Shown: in pieces, positions 61,460 through 64,000 of the stretch
How positions within the stretch are numbered: the stretch's first letter is position 1
Layout of the letters: each line of letters opens with the position of its first letter
NCBI RefSeq assembly: GCF_000613805.1
Contig: NZ_BAJR01000004.1
Location: 62,001-126,000 of the forward strand
Length of the DNA stretch: 64,000 nt
DNA from: Phocaeicola paurosaccharolyticus JCM 15092
GTDB lineage: Bacteria; Bacteroidota; Bacteroidia; Bacteroidales; Bacteroidaceae
Direction: 5' to 3'
Position numbers and translations under genes: made by a program
Notes under the pieces: generated by a model
Told to the model about the DNA's origin: nothing
The model's input: only the letters and a program-made list of their open reading frames with translations
Databases searched by the model: none

Positions 61460-63448
61460 CTATTTCTTTATATTCATGCTTGCTTTAATGAGATATACTA
61501 CTAGCAGAATGTAAGCAGCTAAAGAAACGACCTCACTCATAGGATTTGATAACCATTCTTCATTGACTAGGTTTATTCCACCAAATCTCATTGCTGCACT
61601 GACTACACCCATCAAAGCTCCACCTGCAATGAATCCGGAAGCAAGGAGTGTACCTTTCTCACCTCTCTCTTTGTTTACTTCTGCATCTTTACTTCTAGTT
61701 GTAACATACCAGTTTATTGCTCCACCAACCAATAACGGGAGGTTAAGTTCCAATGGTATGAACATACCCAATGCAAAAGCAAGAGCAGGAACCTTAAAGT
61801 AAGTAAGTACAAGTGCAAGTAGAGCACCAATGCCATAAAGAAGCCAAGGAGCACTTACACCGTTCATCAAAGGATCTATTACAGCAGCCATGGCATTTGC
61901 CTGAGGGGCAGCTAGAGCTCCTGATGAGAAACCATATGTTTCATTAAGAATCATTATTACAATACCTACCGTTGCAGCAGAAACAAGAGTGCCGAGGAAC
62001 TTCCATTTCTCCTGTTTTGCAGGTGTACTTCCAATCCAATAACCAATCTTAAGATCGGTAATGAAACCTCCTGCCATAGAGAGTGCGGTACATACCACAC
62101 CACCCATAATAAGAGCTGCAACCATTCCGGTAGGTCCGTTCAGTCCTACAGCTACCATTATAACAGATGCAAGAATAAGTGTCATAAGAGTCATTCCTGA
62201 AACAGGATTTGTTCCTACAATAGCTATAGCATTGGCAGCTACAGTTGTGAAGAGGAAAGCAATACCTGCAACAAGTATTATTGCTACTATACTATGAAGC
62301 AGGTTACCCTGCATAACATCGAAGAAGAAGAAAAGAGCAATTATAAGGATTGTAAATATAGAACCGAAAGCGATAATCTTCATCGGTATATCTTTTTGAG
62401 TTCTAACTACACCCTCTTCAACACGTTTTCCTTTCATCTCATTTGATGCAAGTGAAACGGCGCTCTTGATAATACTCCATGATTTGAATATTCCTATGAT
62501 GCCAGCCATTGCGATACCACCGATACCAATGCTTTTTGCATACTCTTTGAAAATCATCTCAGGTGACATATCACTTATGGTCTGCGTCAATGCAGGGTTC
62601 CATGTATTAAGGACTACATCTCCCCAGAATAGTGAAATGGCAGGTATGATAATAAACCATACAGTTATTGAGCCAACACAAATTATAGCTGCATATTTTA
62701 AGCCTACAATATATCCCAATCCTAATACTGCTGCTCCTGTATTTATCTTGAAGACGAGCTTTGCCTTTTCAGCTATAGTCTCTCCAAAACCAATACAACG
62801 GCTTGTGAAATTCTCGTTCCACCAACCGAAAGTTGCAACTATGAAATCATATAAACCACCTATAATACCTGCAAATAGGAGAGGTTTAGCCTGACTTCCA
62901 CCTTTTTCACCGGATATAAGAACCTGTGTACTTGCTGTAGCTTCAGGGAAAGGGAACTCTCCATGTTTCTCCTTTACGAAATATTTCCTGAAAGGGATAA
63001 GGAACAGGATACCAAGTATACCACCGAGAAGTGAACTCATGAACATCTCAAAGAAGTTTACACTCATCTCAGGATATTTCTCCTTAAGGATATATAGTGC
63101 CGGAAGGGTGAATATAGCACCTGCGACGATAACACCGGAACATCCTCCAATAGATTGAATAATAACATTCTCACCAAGCGCACCTTTTCTCTTAGCAGCA
63201 CCCGATACACCAACAGCTATTATGGCAATTGGTATTGCTGCTTCAAAGACTTGTCCAACTTTAAGACCCAGATAAGCTGCAGCTGCCGAAAAGAGAACAG
63301 CCATTGCTATTCCCCATAAAACAGACCAACTGTTTACTTCAGGGTAGGTTTTGTCGGGAGAAAGGATATGGGAGTACTCTTCACCATTTTTGAGAGGACG
63401 GAAAGCATTATCTGGCAATCCGACCGGATGTTCATGTTTTTGTTCCAT
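61460..63448 (-). CDS. OPT-family oligopeptide transporter
   Basis: The 662-aa protein has about sixteen helices and the OPT pattern (SAAAAYLGLKVGQVFEAAIPIAIIAVGVSG, GGIIGGLYDFI-type segments, CIGFGETIAEKA, GAALALVLTYFKVPALAFALGMFIPLELNLPLLVGGAINW). OPT carriers import oligopeptides or metal-siderophore-like conjugates with protons. It shares strand and spacing (4 bp) with the secreted esterase behind it, so the two are probably one operon. Confidence 0.92.
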   Translation of the reverse strand: MEQKHEHPVGLPDNAFRPLKNGEEYSHILSPDKTYPEVNSWSVLWGIAMAVLFSAAAAYLGLKVGQVFEAAIPIAIIAVGVSGAAKRKGALGENVIIQSIGGCSGVIVAGAIFTLPALYILKEKYPEMSVNFFEMFMSSLLGGILGILFLIPFRKYFVKEKHGEFPFPEATASTQVLISGEKGGSQAKPLLFAGIIGGLYDFIVATFGWWNENFTSRCIGFGETIAEKAKLVFKINTGAAVLGLGYIVGLKYAAIICVGSITVWFIIIPAISLFWGDVVLNTWNPALTQTISDMSPEMIFKEYAKSIGIGGIAMAGIIGIFKSWSIIKSAVSLASNEMKGKRVEEGVVRTQKDIPMKIIAFGSIFTILIIALFFFFDVMQGNLLHSIVAIILVAGIAFLFTTVAANAIAIVGTNPVSGMTLMTLILASVIMVAVGLNGPTGMVAALIMGGVVCTALSMAGGFITDLKIGYWIGSTPAKQEKWKFLGTLVSAATVGIVIMILNETYGFSSGALAAPQANAMAAVIDPLMNGVSAPWLLYGIGALLALVLTYFKVPALAFALGMFIPLELNLPLLVGGAINWYVTTRSKDAEVNKERGEKGTLLASGFIAGGALMGVVSAAMRFGGINLVNEEWLSNPMSEVVSLAAYILLVVYLIKASMNIKK

Positions 63449-63489
63449 GTTAACTTTTTTCGTTAAAATTTAGCTATTTAATAATAGCC

Positions 63490-63497
63490 CAAAAATA
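63490..63497 (-). promoter_or_regulatory. -7 promoter element of the OPT transporter gene
   Basis: Minus-strand TATTTTTG, 41 bp before the start. Confidence 0.4.
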
Positions 63498-63527
63498 GTG
63501 AAAAAATGGAAAAGAACGCTTATAATA

Positions 63528-64000
63528 TCAGAATATCTGGAACTTCATGCCTAATGAAAGGGATAGATAGTCCTCCGGTTTCAGATAACTATTTCTGAAA
63601 GCACTTACCACATACAAGTCGCATGTGCTTATCTCATAAAAAAGTGTAAGACTCTTTGACGAGAACCTTGCCTTTTCGGGTATGTCTATTTTAAGACGTT
63701 GCCCAATGAAAACATGTGTCCTTACTCTGTTTGAGAACCCATAATATCCCTGAGGATAACGTTCAGGCTCTTTTGTCCAGAATTTGTCACTGAACACTGT
63801 ATTGAAATATAGTCCGCACTCTAATGGCTCCAAGTTAAAGTTATTACAAAGATATATGCTCCATGGGATGTAGCTCTGCTTTAGCGTAAGGGTAAATTTG
63901 AAATGTTTGGAGGAGTACCGTGGTATGACTCCCAAAAGAATATCTGTCTCCCATTGTCCTCTCTTTCCATAATCCCATCCTATGCCTCCTGAGAATAGTC
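63528..64000 (-). CDS. Outer-membrane beta-barrel protein (C-terminal part; runs off the right edge)
   Basis: The frame is open to the window edge and reads LFSGGIGWDYGKRGQWETDILLG before the ATP-like start at 63935, so the gene begins outside. The visible C-terminal 157 residues have strand-like runs (HFKFTLTLKQSYIPWSIYL, TLFYEISTCDLYVVSAF, LSLSLGMKFQIF) and end in an aromatic residue, as outer-membrane proteins do. A recognisable GGIGWDYGKRGQWETD pattern occurs in a conserved Bacteroidetes family without a known function. Confidence 0.65.
   Translation of the reverse strand, partial: LFSGGIGWDYGKRGQWETDILLGVIPRYSSKHFKFTLTLKQSYIPWSIYLCNNFNLEPLECGLYFNTVFSDKFWTKEPERYPQGYYGFSNRVRTHVFIGQRLKIDIPEKARFSSKSLTLFYEISTCDLYVVSAFRNSYLKPEDYLSLSLGMKFQIF

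Overview
The window reads as a chromosomal segment of a Bacteroidetes bacterium, most likely order Bacteroidales. It is A+T-rich by eye. Promoters follow the Bacteroidetes form (-7 TAnnTTTG, sometimes with a -33 TTTG 19-20 bp upstream) and Shine-Dalgarno sequences are mostly absent. The gene content fits: a 286-residue RpoD, Oar-like and CarboxypepD_reg TonB-dependent receptors, an S16 protein with an acidic/alanine-rich tail, DUF4492-cydA-cydB, head-GIN (DUF2807) and clostripain-like proteins. No genus can be fixed from the sequence alone. There is no prophage, CRISPR array, rRNA operon, or tRNA that I could recognise.

Layout. 0-3 kb: a GH28 pectinase-like enzyme followed by a 5'-truncated TonB-receptor-type remnant, then a gene-poor stretch with a 22-bp iterated repeat. 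3-6 kb and 15.5-18 kb: two similarly organised ECF sigma modules (sigma, one-TM anti-sigma-like protein, small secreted protein, larger envelope protein) whose upstream regions share a bipartite motif at identical spacing. 5.7-11.6 kb: an M3 peptidase split by a frameshift, a FabK/nitronate-monooxygenase-type flavoenzyme, a Dcu-type C4-dicarboxylate transporter and a DAACS symporter. 11.7-15.4 kb: the oxidative pentose phosphate operon gnd-zwf-pgl. 18-21 kb: an acyltransferase, a frameshifted EFR1 flavodoxin/ferredoxin gene and a PH-like membrane protein. 21.3-27.7 kb: a TolC-MacA-MacB(split) efflux set with a LytS/LytTR two-component pair. 27.8-30.7 kb: cytochrome bd oxidase. 31-37.6 kb: small enzymes, an acyl-CoA ligase with its XRE-cupin regulator, an AraC regulator and ribE. 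37.6-42.5 kb: BrkB/YihY, RNase P RNA, DegP/HtrA and rpoD. 42.6-50.6 kb: a clostripain-like lipoprotein, Nramp transporter, HAD hydrolase, panB, an MFS protein and ettA. 50.8-59.7 kb: two TonB-dependent receptors, the second followed by a lipoprotein with duplicated OB-like modules. 59.9-64 kb: rpsP, an esterase, an OPT transporter and a partial outer-membrane protein.

Most genes are housekeeping or envelope functions. The less ordinary content lies between genes. (i) A decayed, MITE-like insertion element sits just upstream of the rpoD promoter, with imperfect terminal inverted repeats, a probable target-site duplication and an ISAon1-like transposase tail. It shares with a locus at 3.0 kb an array of 8-bp palindromes spaced exactly 22 bp apart. 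(ii) The ECF module promoters share a motif. (iii) Two compact promoter-plus-terminator units (near 21.2 kb and 30.9 kb) look like small RNAs. (iv) Several genes are decaying or frameshifted (M3 peptidase, EFR1 protein, TonB-type remnant, acyltransferase remnant). Some of the single-base frameshifts could be assembly errors.
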